Shown piece by piece: positions 25,788 through 34,977 of a DNA stretch of 64,000 nt (its first letter is position 1; each line of letters opens with the position of its first letter). The notes under the pieces are model-generated. The model made no database searches. It had not been told where the DNA came from and saw nothing but the letters and a program-made list of their open reading frames with translations. The translations under genes and the position numbers were made by a program. Source of the DNA: an uncultured Verrucomicrobiota bacterium (GTDB taxonomy: Bacteria > Verrucomicrobiota > Verrucomicrobiia > Opitutales > Seribacteraceae). The stretch lies in the NCBI GenBank assembly GCA_902618175.1, contig CACMZN010000002.1:38549-102548 (forward strand), in the 5' to 3' direction.

Positions 25788-26912
25788 ATGTCTGCAGAAG
25801 CATACCAAGTCATAGCAAGAAGATGGCGACCCACTCAATTTTCTGAGTTGGTCGGACAAGACCACATTGTTCGGACACTTGGAAATGCCATCGCGATGGG
25901 ACGAATTGCCCATGCATATTTATTTGTAGGTCCGAGGGGGACAGGTAAAACCACTTCAGCTCGACTCTTTGCAAAATCTCTTAATTGGGAAGATGGCCCA
26001 TCCTTGAATGTTCCCCAAGATTCGGAAATTGGCAACGCCATCATGCAAGGTCGTTGCTTGGATGTGATTGAGATTGATGGGGCTTCCAACAACTCGGTGG
26101 ATCAGGTAAGAGAACTGCGTGAAGAGTGTCAGTATGCGCCATCTCAATGCCGATACAAAATATATGTGATCGACGAAGTGCATATGTTGAGTCAAGCCGC
26201 TTTCAATGCGTTGTTGAAAACTTTGGAAGAACCTCCTCCTCACGTTAAATTCATTTTCGCCACCACTGAATCGCAAAAGGTTTTGCCAACGATCGTATCC
26301 CGATGTCAGCGTTTCGAATTTCGCTCCATTCCATCCACTTCCATAAGCGAAAAACTTATGGAAATCTGCCGCAAGGAGTCCGTCGGAGTGGAACCAGAAG
26401 CTTTGGAAGCAATTTCACGAATGGCGATGGGAGGAATGCGAGACGCTCAGAGTATCTTAGATCAGATGATTTCCTTTTGTGGAAAGAAAATTACTCAGAA
26501 AGATGTCCTTGAGGTATATGGTCTGGCTGGGAAAAGAGATATGGAAGCTCTTGCATCTTTTGTTCTGGAAGCGGATTACACCCGGATTCTTGACACAACC
26601 GAATCCTTTTCAAGCGACGGATTGGACTTCTATCGGGCTTTGTTGGATTTGTCAGATCTTTACCGAAACAGACTTATTGAGAATTTGAAGAGCAAGAATT
26701 CGAAATACCATCCCGAACAGTATCTGAGGGTTTTGGATGCACTACGAGAGGGAGAAGAATTCGTAAGAATGGGATTGTCCGAGAAAACGAATTTTGAAGT
26801 TACTCTGTTTCGTGCCGTGGAAGCAGGGAGGACCAGATCCATTGATAATTTAATTCGTAAGATTTCCAAAATCACACCTTCTGAAGAAAAAAAAAAACCT
26901 CCGAATCATTGA
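25788..26912 (+). CDS. dnaX: DNA polymerase III clamp-loader subunit DnaX, gamma-like form
   Basis: This is the ATPase of the clamp loader that places the beta clamp on DNA. The 374 residues comprise domains I-III: Walker [10 protein letters not shown] at 48-56, Walker [16 protein letters not shown], and the sensor motif [10 protein letters not shown], then the collar domain ending with [20 protein letters not shown]. The four cysteines that normally bind zinc between Walker A and the GRxLDVIEID motif are absent; the segment reads [21 protein letters not shown] chose ATG 25788, since the in-frame TTG at 25743 only adds a non-conserved stretch. The frame stops 4 codons after an 11-A tract, just past domain III, while the -1 frame continues for 360 bp. 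The protein thus looks like a gamma product with a tau form made by slippage. Confidence 0.93.
   Translation: MSAEAYQVIARRWRPTQFSELVGQDHIVRTLGNAIAMGRIAHAYLFVGPRGTGKTTSARLFAKSLNWEDGPSLNVPQDSEIGNAIMQGRCLDVIEIDGASNNSVDQVRELREECQYAPSQCRYKIYVIDEVHMLSQAAFNALLKTLEEPPPHVKFIFATTESQKVLPTIVSRCQRFEFRSIPSTSISEKLMEICRKESVGVEPEALEAISRMAMGGMRDAQSILDQMISFCGKKITQKDVLEVYGLAGKRDMEALASFVLEADYTRILDTTESFSSDGLDFYRALLDLSDLYRNRLIENLKSKNSKYHPEQYLRVLDALREGEEFVRMGLSEKTNFEVTLFRAVEAGRTRSIDNLIRKISKITPSEEKKKPPNH
26887..26897 (+). promoter_or_regulatory. A11 slippery tract at the gamma/tau boundary of dnaX
   Basis: Eleven consecutive A residues lie immediately after domain III. In the zero frame they encode lysines followed by P-P-N-H-stop. 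In the -1 frame (reached by a -1 ribosomal shift, or by one extra A in the mRNA) translation continues into a 120-codon C-terminal extension. Thermus thermophilus dnaX uses an A9 run for transcriptional slippage and E. coli uses A-AAA-AAG for ribosomal frameshifting. Confidence 0.65.
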
Positions 26913-27268
26913 TTGACATTCACCCTGAGATTAAGGAATCGGTGAAAGATGATATTGCAAGCTTGGGTCGATCAAAACAGAGGCAAGGATCGGTGCCGTA
27001 CGGGAAGAGCAGAGCAAAAAGAGAATCTACTGTTCCCGAGTATCTTGTCCAAGAGAAGAAGGAAGAAGATTTCGGATCAAAAATCGATTCTGCAAAATCA
27101 AGCCATCCTCCGAATCACGAAGAAAAATTGAGCGTCCGATCTGATGATAGAACCGTGATAGAGGCTAGGATAAAATTGTTGCCACCAGGAATCCGTAAGG
27201 TGATGGAAGAGAAATTTCGAGCTGATTTTGTTTCAATTGAAGAAATAAATTCTGATCTTTTGATTTGA
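26909..27268 (+). CDS. dnaX: C-terminal tau-like extension of DnaX in the -1 frame
   Basis: The frame is open from the A11 tract (after a TGA at 26882) to a TGA at 27266-27268. Joined to the first part it gives about 493 residues. It begins with a polar, charged linker ([20 protein letters not shown]) and ends with a compact segment ([20 protein letters not shown], then ADFVSIEEI), as expected for a tau linker plus a C-terminal contact region for the replicative polymerase or helicase. The TTG at 26909 is not a convincing independent start and there is no ribosome-binding site. I therefore read it as an extension, not a separate gene. A sequencing error in the A run would give the same picture. 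Confidence 0.65.
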   Translation: MIDIHPEIKESVKDDIASLGRSKQRQGSVPYGKSRAKRESTVPEYLVQEKKEEDFGSKIDSAKSSHPPNHEEKLSVRSDDRTVIEARIKLLPPGIRKVMEEKFRADFVSIEEINSDLLI

Positions 27269-27284
27269 AACCTTCGCTTTTTAA

Positions 27285-28103
27285 TCAGTTGTGGGGCCGA
27301 CCTACGATCCATCCTGCGTTTTTGGCCTCAATCCATCCTTTTTTTCGCTTGTCGAGAGTTTGAACCAAAAACCACTCGTCACCTTTTGAATTGCGGTGCG
27401 ATTTGGGAGAACCGTCTTGGTTCATGGTGACATGTAGACTTTCCCCTTCTTTGACTGAAGTGTTGGCGGAACTCGTATGCGCGGCGAATCTTCTCAATCG
27501 AATGGATGAAGTTTGGTTAGAATCAGTGTCATCAGAGGAAAGGGCTATGATTTCCCGACGAAGTAGACTTTGTTTTTCGTTCGACTTGAGAAAGCCCAGG
27601 AATGAAGCAGCAACGAAGAGAAGCCATGCAAAAAAACACCAAAGTATTTTTCGAATTTGGGATTGTCTGTAATAAAGCCATCCCAGAAGGAAAAAACCTG
27701 ACCAGATGATTGAAGTCATGAACACTATCCAAAAGGCATTTGATTCGGGCAAAAAGCTTTGGTTCGTTTCTGATTGAAAATTCAAGCCAGCGATATCCTT
27801 GGTGAAACTTAGGTTGGCAATGAATTCAGGATTTGCTGATTCTAGAAGAAGAGCCTTGCGATAATGAAGGATGGACTTGCCCAAATTTTCAGTTTTGAAA
27901 TATAAATTGGCCAAGTTCCCATGCAAATTTGCTGAATGACCATGAGCCAAAGCTTTTTCATAGGAACGAATCGCTGCCCACAAGTCTCCCGACGCCTCGG
28001 ATCTAACGGCGTTGTAAAAAAACCGATCCTTTTCCTGGGCATTCAAGACCAAACTGAATGACACGAGCAAATTCCCAAAAAGTAAGAATCCGCCAAAGTT
28101 CAT
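27285..28103 (-). CDS. batE: BatE-like TPR/SH3 membrane protein
   Basis: The 272-residue protein starts with a signal sequence (LLFGNLLVSFSLVLNAQ) followed by TPR repeats (residues about 25-105, with WAAIRSYEKALAHG and LGKSILHYRKALLLE). Two transmembrane helices come next (FWIVFMTSIIWSGFFLLGWL and ILWCFFAWLLFVAASFLGFL), then a bacterial SH3-like domain with GDEWFLVQTLDKRKKGWI. This is the BatE architecture known from Bacteroidota and Leptospira. The start overlaps the batD stop by 4 bp. Bat proteins form a membrane complex linked with oxidative-stress tolerance and the MoxR ATPase, but the molecular job of BatE is unknown. Confidence 0.82.
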   Translation of the reverse strand: MNFGGFLLFGNLLVSFSLVLNAQEKDRFFYNAVRSEASGDLWAAIRSYEKALAHGHSANLHGNLANLYFKTENLGKSILHYRKALLLESANPEFIANLSFTKDIAGLNFQSETNQSFLPESNAFWIVFMTSIIWSGFFLLGWLYYRQSQIRKILWCFFAWLLFVAASFLGFLKSNEKQSLLRREIIALSSDDTDSNQTSSIRLRRFAAHTSSANTSVKEGESLHVTMNQDGSPKSHRNSKGDEWFLVQTLDKRKKGWIEAKNAGWIVGRPHN

Positions 28104-29923
28104 CGAATCTTTTTATAAATTCTCATTGCTTCCTCTAATTCGCTGTTCAGTTCGACTGAATGGCTTTCATTACCGGCAAATTCATAGTCATCACATTTTC
28201 TTAAAAATCCTTTGATGGGATCAACCAGGTCGAGGTAGGCTTTTTTCAACTGCAGTTCAGCGAGCAACTCACTGCTTGATAAGGAAGACGGATTGGAGTG
28301 GTTGTTCAAGGCGCCGATCTTCATTCGAAGGAGGTCACGAAAAGTCCGAAAAAAAGTCACGCTGTCTCTATTGTCCACACTATCCTTCATTCTTTGCAGT
28401 AGAATATTTTCATTTTGTTTTCTGTTCGTTTTGATCCCATTTCTTTTCTGAAATCCTAGAACAATCAGGAAAACAAATCCTGCAAGGGGGATCGATTGAA
28501 GAGTCCAAAACATCCCCGACTTACTCAGATCATAGGTTGCTAAGCTTTCTTGCCATTTTCCTGGTTCGCTTTCTGTCTGGAAAAGATCACTGGTTGAAAT
28601 TCTCGCGCCGGCAGATTCTTTTGAGGAAGTCGAGGTAGCATCAATCCACTTTTCTCCAGGATCGACACGCACAGCATGAGATTGTCCGGTAATGGTGAAG
28701 AATTTCTCCATAATCGGATCAAAATAAGAAAAAAGGACGACCGGGGTATTCAGCAATCCGGCAGACAGGGGAGTTAGGACATATTCAAAGTTTTGCTCCC
28801 CTTGGTGTTTTGTCTGGTCATTTCCGGTAAAAGAAAATGCGGGAGGTCCAATCTTAAAATCAGATGATTGTTTTAAAAGAGGGGCCGGCATGGCAGCGAA
28901 ATTTCCCGATCCACTGAGAGTCATGGTCAAACGGACGGGATCTCCCAAGGAAACCCGATCCAAGTCAATGGAGGATCGGATCGTGAATGATCCTACTGCG
29001 CCCTGGAATCCGGAGGGTCTTCCTTCGACCGGCAAAGGTCGGACTTCGATGTTTTTAACTTCTGAGAGGACTCTGACGGATTCATCGCGAGCAAACCCAA
29101 AGAAGGGATCGTTGAAAAATGGACTGTTGAAGGGTGATCTTCCTCGATTCTCTGAACGAACACGAATATTTGCGCTGAAACTGATTTCGTTTTCTCCTGC
29201 CGTTGCGGCGGTTAGACCAACAGGCCAAGAATACACGGAGTAGGATTTGTTGAAACGAATTACATTTCTTTGCTCCAAAGGTTGAGAAACTTCAGTCATT
29301 GAAAAGGCATCTCCTTTTTTTACTGGAGACTCTTCAATGCGGGTAACCGGGAATCGATCCCAGAGGAAAAGTTGAATTTCTCCTGCCACCGTTTCACCTT
29401 CATATAGAAAAGGCCTTGGATTTGAAAAATCTATGAAGGCGGCTTGGCTAAGGTCTTCCTGTTGATTTTTCAATTCTCGTTGCCTTACCAAGTCCTGCTG
29501 ATTTGGAGCAAGAACACTCAAGGAGGCTTGGGGAACAACGAAGGAGTTTTGTCCGATGGTAAGATTCCAAGTAGGGAAAACAAATTCACCAATTTCATTC
29601 GGTTTTGCCCGTAAACTCAGTTCTATCCTGACTGATGGCACCCCATTGACAAAACTTGCCGAACGAAAGGTTTGTGGATTGTTGCTGAGGTTCAACCAAG
29701 AAACCTTGGGGATCTTACCTTGTGGATTTTCTTGTGTTCCGTGAATTACAATCTTGTACAGCGTGGTGTTGCTGAGAGTTAAGATCGATGGTTGAAAACT
29801 CGATTCAACTCTTATGCCTTGGTTTTGACCACCAGCATATTTCGGAGCAGGTACAAAAAAGATAAAAGCCCAAAGTCCGATGCATGTGGAAGCATTTCTC
29901 ATGATTACTGAATGAAGGTTCAT
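28100..29923 (-). CDS. batD: BatD (oxygen-tolerance protein family)
   Basis: The 607-residue protein has a signal peptide (CIGLWAFIFFVPAPKYAGG) and a long periplasmic region with several Ig-like beta domains. Family-typical phrases are visible: FIDFSNPRPFLYEGETVAGEI, then DRVSLGDPVRLTMTLSGSGN. A single transmembrane helix (TLQSIPLAGFVFLIVLGF) and a cytoplasmic helical tail end the protein. It sits between the BatB/C fusion gene (1 bp gap) and batE (4 bp overlap). BatD is thought to scaffold the periplasmic side of the Bat complex; that is known from other organisms only by genetics. Confidence 0.88.
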   Translation of the reverse strand: MNLHSVIMRNASTCIGLWAFIFFVPAPKYAGGQNQGIRVESSFQPSILTLSNTTLYKIVIHGTQENPQGKIPKVSWLNLSNNPQTFRSASFVNGVPSVRIELSLRAKPNEIGEFVFPTWNLTIGQNSFVVPQASLSVLAPNQQDLVRQRELKNQQEDLSQAAFIDFSNPRPFLYEGETVAGEIQLFLWDRFPVTRIEESPVKKGDAFSMTEVSQPLEQRNVIRFNKSYSVYSWPVGLTAATAGENEISFSANIRVRSENRGRSPFNSPFFNDPFFGFARDESVRVLSEVKNIEVRPLPVEGRPSGFQGAVGSFTIRSSIDLDRVSLGDPVRLTMTLSGSGNFAAMPAPLLKQSSDFKIGPPAFSFTGNDQTKHQGEQNFEYVLTPLSAGLLNTPVVLFSYFDPIMEKFFTITGQSHAVRVDPGEKWIDATSTSSKESAGARISTSDLFQTESEPGKWQESLATYDLSKSGMFWTLQSIPLAGFVFLIVLGFQKRNGIKTNRKQNENILLQRMKDSVDNRDSVTFFRTFRDLLRMKIGALNNHSNPSSLSSSELLAELQLKKAYLDLVDPIKGFLRKCDDYEFAGNESHSVELNSELEEAMRIYKKIR

Positions 29924-29924
29924 C

Positions 29925-32351
29925 TCAATAATTCCTACCGCTGGCTTTCGGCATAACTAATTTGGATTCGTGACCCAAAGGTACGCTCTTGGAATCCATC
30001 TCCTGAAGCAGTCTTTCATAAAGTGCGTTCACCTCTTGAGGAGGAGACTCCTGTTGCGAGTCGCTCCCATCTTTTTCACCTTCTGATGGGGAAGGCTTCG
30101 GGTCCGAGTTGTCTTGAGAGTCATCGGATTGCTCGGGCGAATGATTTTTGCTTTGTTGATTTGAGTTATCCTGAATGCCGAAATCCAGGTCTTTTGCTGA
30201 AGCCTCGAAATTGACCCACGAGAGATAGGCCTTCTTCTCATCCCGGGGATACGTTACATTTGCATCAGGATTATCTGGTTTGATGCAAACGGAATATTGT
30301 CCCGGAGGGACTGGGTGGGCGAAAGATCCATCATCCTTTGGCTTGAAAAATGTTTCGTTCTGATCCAATTGGAAGTTTCCATCTTGGTCGAGATAAATGG
30401 TTACTGAAGAAAATCCTTTTTCATCCTCTGATGGGACACCGTCGCCATTGAGATCAGACCATACTTTACCCAGTAGGGTAGGAGCATTTCTGTAGGCAAT
30501 GGGTAATGAAGTATCTTCGGGTTTTTCGATTTTCAAATAGTGGTTTTTCACTTGTTCTGGGTTAAGGGGAGGAGGTGGTGGAGGGAAAACGGGAACCAGA
30601 AAGAGGTCGTCGGAGGCATTTTCATCGGCAACTGTGGAACCAATCAAGATGGAAGTCGGATATCTCCCGGTTATCCACTCAAAACTGAAGTGTCCATGCT
30701 GGTTGGTGGATACTTTAGGTTCATTGGACGAATTGTGTTCACCATTGCCATCTCTGTCCCAGTAAACGAATCCTTTCAGTGCAGGTTCGTTCTCCTGAGC
30801 TTCCCCGTCGCCGTTAAGATCCCTCCAAATTCTTCCCGATATCTTCGAAACCAATGAATTTATTCTTTTTTCGATTTGTTCTTTCAGAGAAGTTAGATTC
30901 GCCAACGCCTTGTCATTGCCATCCAAATCAAATGCCGAGCCGTAATTGGACAATGCCTTTTCCCATGATATTCTGGCCTCGCTCACATTTTGTCGATCTA
31001 GCCAAAAGTTGGTTTTTTGATAATGCAGGTTTCCGAGGGCATTCAGGACAATGGATTGAAGCTCCGGCTGATTCAGAGAAAAATCAAGAGCCAAACTCAG
31101 ATATTTTTCTGCTTCTTCAAGGGATTCAGCCTTCAATAAAGCCAGTCCGGCGTTGAGCATCAACTTTGGATCAACTGGTTCTCCCATTTCGCGTGTCGCA
31201 TTGATCTCGGTCTTGTAGAAAAGGGCCGCTTTTTGGTAATCCCCGGCATCCATTGATTCTTCGGCTCTTTTTATGTTGTCTCTCTGCAAACAAGAAACCA
31301 AGAGCAAAACAACTAGCGGAATGCACGCGACGCCAACACGCTTGAGCTTTTTTCTCCCCGAAGAGGTTAGGGAATCAATCACCAAAAGGAAGATTGCCAA
31401 TAGGACAAAAGGCTGAAAACGCTCAATGGGTAATTTCATTGAGATTCGTTCTTTTTTTCTCTTCAATCCGACATCTTGAAGATGTTGAAGAGTGCGGGAG
31501 AGACCTTGTCCGGTTGATCCGAAAGAAAAGTATTTACCCCCAGTAAGTTCAGCTATCGCTTGCAGAGACTTTTCATCCATTTTTGTAATCACTGCATTTC
31601 CGTCCCTATCAAGAAGAAAGTCTTCAGAGATTTTTTCAGTTGGATTTATGGGGATTTTTGCCCCTGCCTTCGACCCGATTCCAATGGTGTAGATTCGAAT
31701 CCCTTCGTTAGCGGCAATTTTTGCTCTTTTCAGACCTTGACCTTCCAAATCCTCTCCATCGGAAAGAAGAATCAGAAATCTGTCGGAGTCATCATCGGAA
31801 AAGGAACGAGCAGCTTCATCTATTGGGTGAGCTAAGTTGGTTCCCGGCTCTTTGATGATACCAATTTCCAGTTCATTCAAGGTCTTTAGAAATGCTTGGT
31901 GATCCAAGGTCAAAGGACATTGCAGAAACGATGAACCAGCAAAAGCGATCAAACCGAGCCTATCTCCTGCGACCTCCTCCAACAAATTTGACATTCCGAG
32001 TTTAACTCTCTCCAGTCGATTGGGTGTGACGTCTCGTGCAAGCATGCTTTTGGACACGTCAACTGCAATGAGCACGTCGATGCCTTGAGGTTGAGCTATT
32101 CTTTGTTTGCTTCCCCATTGCGGACGGGCCAAGGCAAAGAACAAAAGAAGAACGGCCGAAAGGAGAAGGACAGATTTTGTAATTTGTTGGGTGGGTGAGT
32201 TTTCTGGGATAAGTTTTGAAAAAAGCTTTTCTGAGGTCAATAGTCTCAACCTTGCTTTCCTCTTCTTTGCCGAGATTCTGAAGAGAAGAATCAAAAAAAT
32301 CGAAACAACCAATCCCAGATAAAACAATTCAGCTTGGACCAACAAACTCAT
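29925..32351 (-). CDS. fused BatB/BatC protein: VWA domain, TPR and SdrD-like B domains
   Basis: The 808 residues contain, in order: two N-terminal membrane helices with the BatA/B motif ALARPQWG; a VWA domain with the MIDAS motif DVSKS and DGEDLEG; a third helix around FVLLAIFLLVIDSL; a fourth, lipoprotein-like segment (VACIPLVVLLLVSC); and a TPR region (about 385-510). Two SdrD B-like domains follow, each with EF-hand-type loops DLNGDGEAQENEPALKG and DLNGDGVPSEDEKGFS plus WDRDGNG and LDQDGN. A polyproline stretch lies between them, and an acidic low-complexity tail ends the protein. Normal BatB is about 340 residues and BatC is separate. ATG 32351 overlaps the batA stop (ATGA), so I reject the upstream in-frame start at 32426. 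Confidence 0.85.
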   Translation of the reverse strand: MSLLVQAELFYLGLVVSIFLILLFRISAKKRKARLRLLTSEKLFSKLIPENSPTQQITKSVLLLSAVLLLFFALARPQWGSKQRIAQPQGIDVLIAVDVSKSMLARDVTPNRLERVKLGMSNLLEEVAGDRLGLIAFAGSSFLQCPLTLDHQAFLKTLNELEIGIIKEPGTNLAHPIDEAARSFSDDDSDRFLILLSDGEDLEGQGLKRAKIAANEGIRIYTIGIGSKAGAKIPINPTEKISEDFLLDRDGNAVITKMDEKSLQAIAELTGGKYFSFGSTGQGLSRTLQHLQDVGLKRKKERISMKLPIERFQPFVLLAIFLLVIDSLTSSGRKKLKRVGVACIPLVVLLLVSCLQRDNIKRAEESMDAGDYQKAALFYKTEINATREMGEPVDPKLMLNAGLALLKAESLEEAEKYLSLALDFSLNQPELQSIVLNALGNLHYQKTNFWLDRQNVSEARISWEKALSNYGSAFDLDGNDKALANLTSLKEQIEKRINSLVSKISGRIWRDLNGDGEAQENEPALKGFVYWDRDGNGEHNSSNEPKVSTNQHGHFSFEWITGRYPTSILIGSTVADENASDDLFLVPVFPPPPPPLNPEQVKNHYLKIEKPEDTSLPIAYRNAPTLLGKVWSDLNGDGVPSEDEKGFSSVTIYLDQDGNFQLDQNETFFKPKDDGSFAHPVPPGQYSVCIKPDNPDANVTYPRDEKKAYLSWVNFEASAKDLDFGIQDNSNQQSKNHSPEQSDDSQDNSDPKPSPSEGEKDGSDSQQESPPQEVNALYERLLQEMDSKSVPLGHESKLVMPKASGRNY

Positions 32352-33409
32352 GGAATTTTCAAGAATATGGTTCTCGATAGAAAAACTTGGAGCAGAAGAA
32401 CGATCGAGCCCAAACCCAGAGGCCATTGGAAAAGATCCTGAAAAATGGCGCTGATCTGCAATTCGACCTCCGATTTCTCCAATCGATCGATTTCATCGTA
32501 AATTAAGGTCAGCCTTTCCTTGTTTTTCGCCTCATAAAATTCACCGTTCGTTTTTTCGGAAATTTTCCTCAGTATTTCCTTATCAACCGGATAGTCCGCA
32601 ATCTGCACTACAGGTCTGCCGTTGGGATGCTTCACAAGGTCACGAGTGGAAGGATCGAAAAGATAGGTTTTGGTGCGACTGTCGCTGCCTATGGCTATGG
32701 TATAGATCTTAATCTTATCCTTGAGGGCTCCCTCCGCATAAACCATGGGGCTATGTGGAGGGGATGGTTCATCCTTTCCATCAGTAAGAAGGATCAGAAT
32801 TCGAGATTTTGAATCAATGGGCCTCAACCTGTTGATTCCCTCTGCAAGGGCAGCGCCTACGTTAGTTCCCGTTTGATGAGTGAGACCAACTTTCAATCGA
32901 TCTACATTTCGACGCAGGTGTTCCTTGTCCAAGGTCAAAGCACTGACCAAGTAGGGATCAACCGAGAAAGCTACCAACCCTATGCGATCATAGGCTCGTT
33001 TATCTATGAATTTCTTTATAACATCTTTGACGACGTCGAGACGAGTTACTTCTCCTTGTTCCGAATCGCTCATATCCAAGGCAAGCATTGACGCAGAGAG
33101 GTCAACCGCCAGAACGATGTCAACGCCACTTGAGAGAATTGTTTCCTTGCTCCGGTCAATTTGTGGTCTGGATAATGCAACCACGAAACAGCAAAGGGAA
33201 AAATAACGCAGCAAGCTTGGAAACCAAATCCATTTGCTCCGTGAATCATTGGGAATGGCCAGAACCGTGGCCAAACTTGAAAACTTCAAGCTTGGCTCGT
33301 TGATCTTTCCTTTAATCTTTAGCCAAATCATAATGGGAATAATCAAAAGCATCAGGAGCCAATAAGGTTCGCCCAAAACAATGCGGTGTGACTCCATCAT
33401 GTCATTCAT
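32348..33409 (-). CDS. batA: BatA-like VWA-domain membrane protein
   Basis: The 353-residue protein has two N-terminal transmembrane helices (YWLLMLLIIPIMIWL and FSLCCFVVALSRPQ), a VWA domain facing the periplasm or cytoplasm with MIDAS motif DLSAS and the conserved QTGTNVGAAL and LTDGKDEPS segments, and a C-terminal helix (WPLGLGSIVLLLQVFL). The ALSRPQ segment after the second helix is typical of BatA/BatB. It overlaps its neighbours by 4 bp on both sides (ATGA), so its amount is coupled to theirs. VWA domains with intact MIDAS usually bind partner proteins through a metal ion; here MoxR is the likely ATPase partner. Confidence 0.88.
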   Translation of the reverse strand: MNDMMESHRIVLGEPYWLLMLLIIPIMIWLKIKGKINEPSLKFSSLATVLAIPNDSRSKWIWFPSLLRYFSLCCFVVALSRPQIDRSKETILSSGVDIVLAVDLSASMLALDMSDSEQGEVTRLDVVKDVIKKFIDKRAYDRIGLVAFSVDPYLVSALTLDKEHLRRNVDRLKVGLTHQTGTNVGAALAEGINRLRPIDSKSRILILLTDGKDEPSPPHSPMVYAEGALKDKIKIYTIAIGSDSRTKTYLFDPSTRDLVKHPNGRPVVQIADYPVDKEILRKISEKTNGEFYEAKNKERLTLIYDEIDRLEKSEVELQISAIFQDLFQWPLGLGSIVLLLQVFLSRTIFLKIP

Positions 33410-34011
33410 TTTTTCTCTGCGAGCATTTCGGCTTTTTTCTCCTGCTCGAACTTTGCATTGGCCTCTTTTACAAATTGAAGAGCAGAGTTGAGCAAGTTCT
33501 TCGTTTCCTGTTCATCAATCGTTTCCTCAGAGTATTTGATCCGATCGCCCCGAGAAACGAAATCTTTCAGCAGAGATTCGAAATCATCATCAAAGAAAGA
33601 ATGGGAGGCGATTTCCCTCATGAATTCTTCACCGGTCAATTCCATTGCGGGGAAAAGAAAAAGTCTTTCCACATACACTCGTAAAATTTCCGAAAGTTTG
33701 AAAAGAAGTGGTTTGGGATTGAGATGCGAACTCTTCTTTTGCAAGTCCGCAATTGCAATCAGCGCATCTTCATAAGGATCGGAAAAAACCTCGGTTTCGA
33801 CTTCAGGAATCTTTCTTTTCTTATACTTCAGATAAAACCAGACTATAAGAACCAAGCCCAGAAAAACGAAGAGCACAAACAATACTGTGAGATTTTCCTT
33901 CAGAATATCTTGAAAAGTCTTGAAAACTGGGAGCGGAGAATCGGACAGATAGGAAGAGTCCAGAAGATAAGACTCATTTAAAAAGAAATTAAATGATGCA
34001 ACCGTCATCAA
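33406..34011 (-). CDS. single-pass membrane protein of the Bat operon (DUF4381-like position)
   Basis: The 201-residue protein has one strong transmembrane helix (LTVLFVLFVFLGLVLIVWFY) after a short N-terminal region, followed by a basic stop-transfer KYKKRK. A helical cytoplasmic domain follows, with LFKLSEILRVYVERLFLFPA and MELTGEEFMREI. This arrangement and its place between a DUF58 gene and batA match the DUF4381-type proteins of moxR/bat operons, although I cannot confirm the family by sight. It overlaps both neighbours by 4 bp. It probably bridges the VWA proteins and the DUF58 protein at the inner membrane. Confidence 0.7.
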   Translation of the reverse strand: MMTVASFNFFLNESYLLDSSYLSDSPLPVFKTFQDILKENLTVLFVLFVFLGLVLIVWFYLKYKKRKIPEVETEVFSDPYEDALIAIADLQKKSSHLNPKPLLFKLSEILRVYVERLFLFPAMELTGEEFMREIASHSFFDDDFESLLKDFVSRGDRIKYSEETIDEQETKNLLNSALQFVKEANAKFEQEKKAEMLAEKK

Positions 34012-34937
34012 TTTCTTCGTTTTTGTCTCATACTGAAAAACTCCTTCAACGATCGGATGTAATCTGAATTGGTAGAAAAAGAAAAGGTGTCGACACCTTT
34101 TTTTCGTAAATTTTGCATGAAACGTTGCTGTGATTCCTCTGCAATTTCGTAAAATTGTTTTCTGAATTGTTTGCTCGAGGAATTGACCAGTCGTTTTTTC
34201 CCAGTTTCAGAATCTTCCAGCATCACCAAGCCGGCGTTTGGAATTTCTCGTTCGCATGGATCGTAAATTTGAGCGCAAACCAAATCATGTTTTCTTTTGG
34301 TGTAAGATAATTCCTTAAAAAAGAGTTCTTCTGAAAGATGCTCATCTTTTCCTTCTTGAGGAATCATGAAATCAGATAAAAAGAAAACAACAGCTCTTCT
34401 CCTTTGGACATGATTTATAAATCGTAAACTTGCATGTAGGTTTGTGCCAGAGCTTTGATTTGGATGAAAAAGGATTTCGCGTAGTATGCGAAGAACATGC
34501 TTTTGTCCCTTTGCCGGAGGTAGGTATTTTTCAATCTGGTCTGAAAACAGCAATAACCCAACTTTGTCTCCGTTCCGATTGGCTGCAAATGCGAGCAGAG
34601 CTCCCAGCTCGGCTAATCGTTCGCGTTTGCTACGGTTCACTGAGCCAAAGGAACCACTCTCACTGACGTCGATGGCGAGGAGAATCGTCAGCTCTCTTTC
34701 TTCTCGATATTGCTTAACAAAGGGAGATCCCATTTTTGCGGTTACATTCCAATCTATGGAGCGAACTTCGTCTCCCGCCTGATATTCTCGAACTTCTTCG
34801 AAATCAATTCCTTGTCCTTTGAAAGCACTATGGTAAGAACCCGCCAATGCTTCTGAAACCAAACGATTGGAGCTTATTTCAATTTGCCTGACCTTTCGGA
34901 GGATTTCTCTTGTGAAATCTTGATCGAGTTCGTTCAT
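34008..34937 (-). CDS. DUF58 domain protein, Bat operon
   Basis: The 309-residue soluble protein carries the DUF58 signature: YHSAFKGQGIDFEEVREYQ and GDEVRSIDWNVTAKMG, followed by a VWA-like fold with IDVSESGS and FLSDF. DUF58 proteins are nearly always encoded next to MoxR ATPases and VWA proteins, as here. I chose ATG 34937 because an upstream in-frame start at 35000 would overlap moxR by 23 bp and adds non-conserved residues. The partial MIDAS (DVSES) suggests metal-dependent binding. The function in the complex is not established. Confidence 0.88.
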   Translation of the reverse strand: MNELDQDFTREILRKVRQIEISSNRLVSEALAGSYHSAFKGQGIDFEEVREYQAGDEVRSIDWNVTAKMGSPFVKQYREERELTILLAIDVSESGSFGSVNRSKRERLAELGALLAFAANRNGDKVGLLLFSDQIEKYLPPAKGQKHVLRILREILFHPNQSSGTNLHASLRFINHVQRRRAVVFFLSDFMIPQEGKDEHLSEELFFKELSYTKRKHDLVCAQIYDPCEREIPNAGLVMLEDSETGKKRLVNSSSKQFRKQFYEIAEESQQRFMQNLRKKGVDTFSFSTNSDYIRSLKEFFSMRQKRRN

Positions 34938-34977
34938 CAGTGAGGAAAGGTGAATGACCCTGCAACTTACGATCTCT

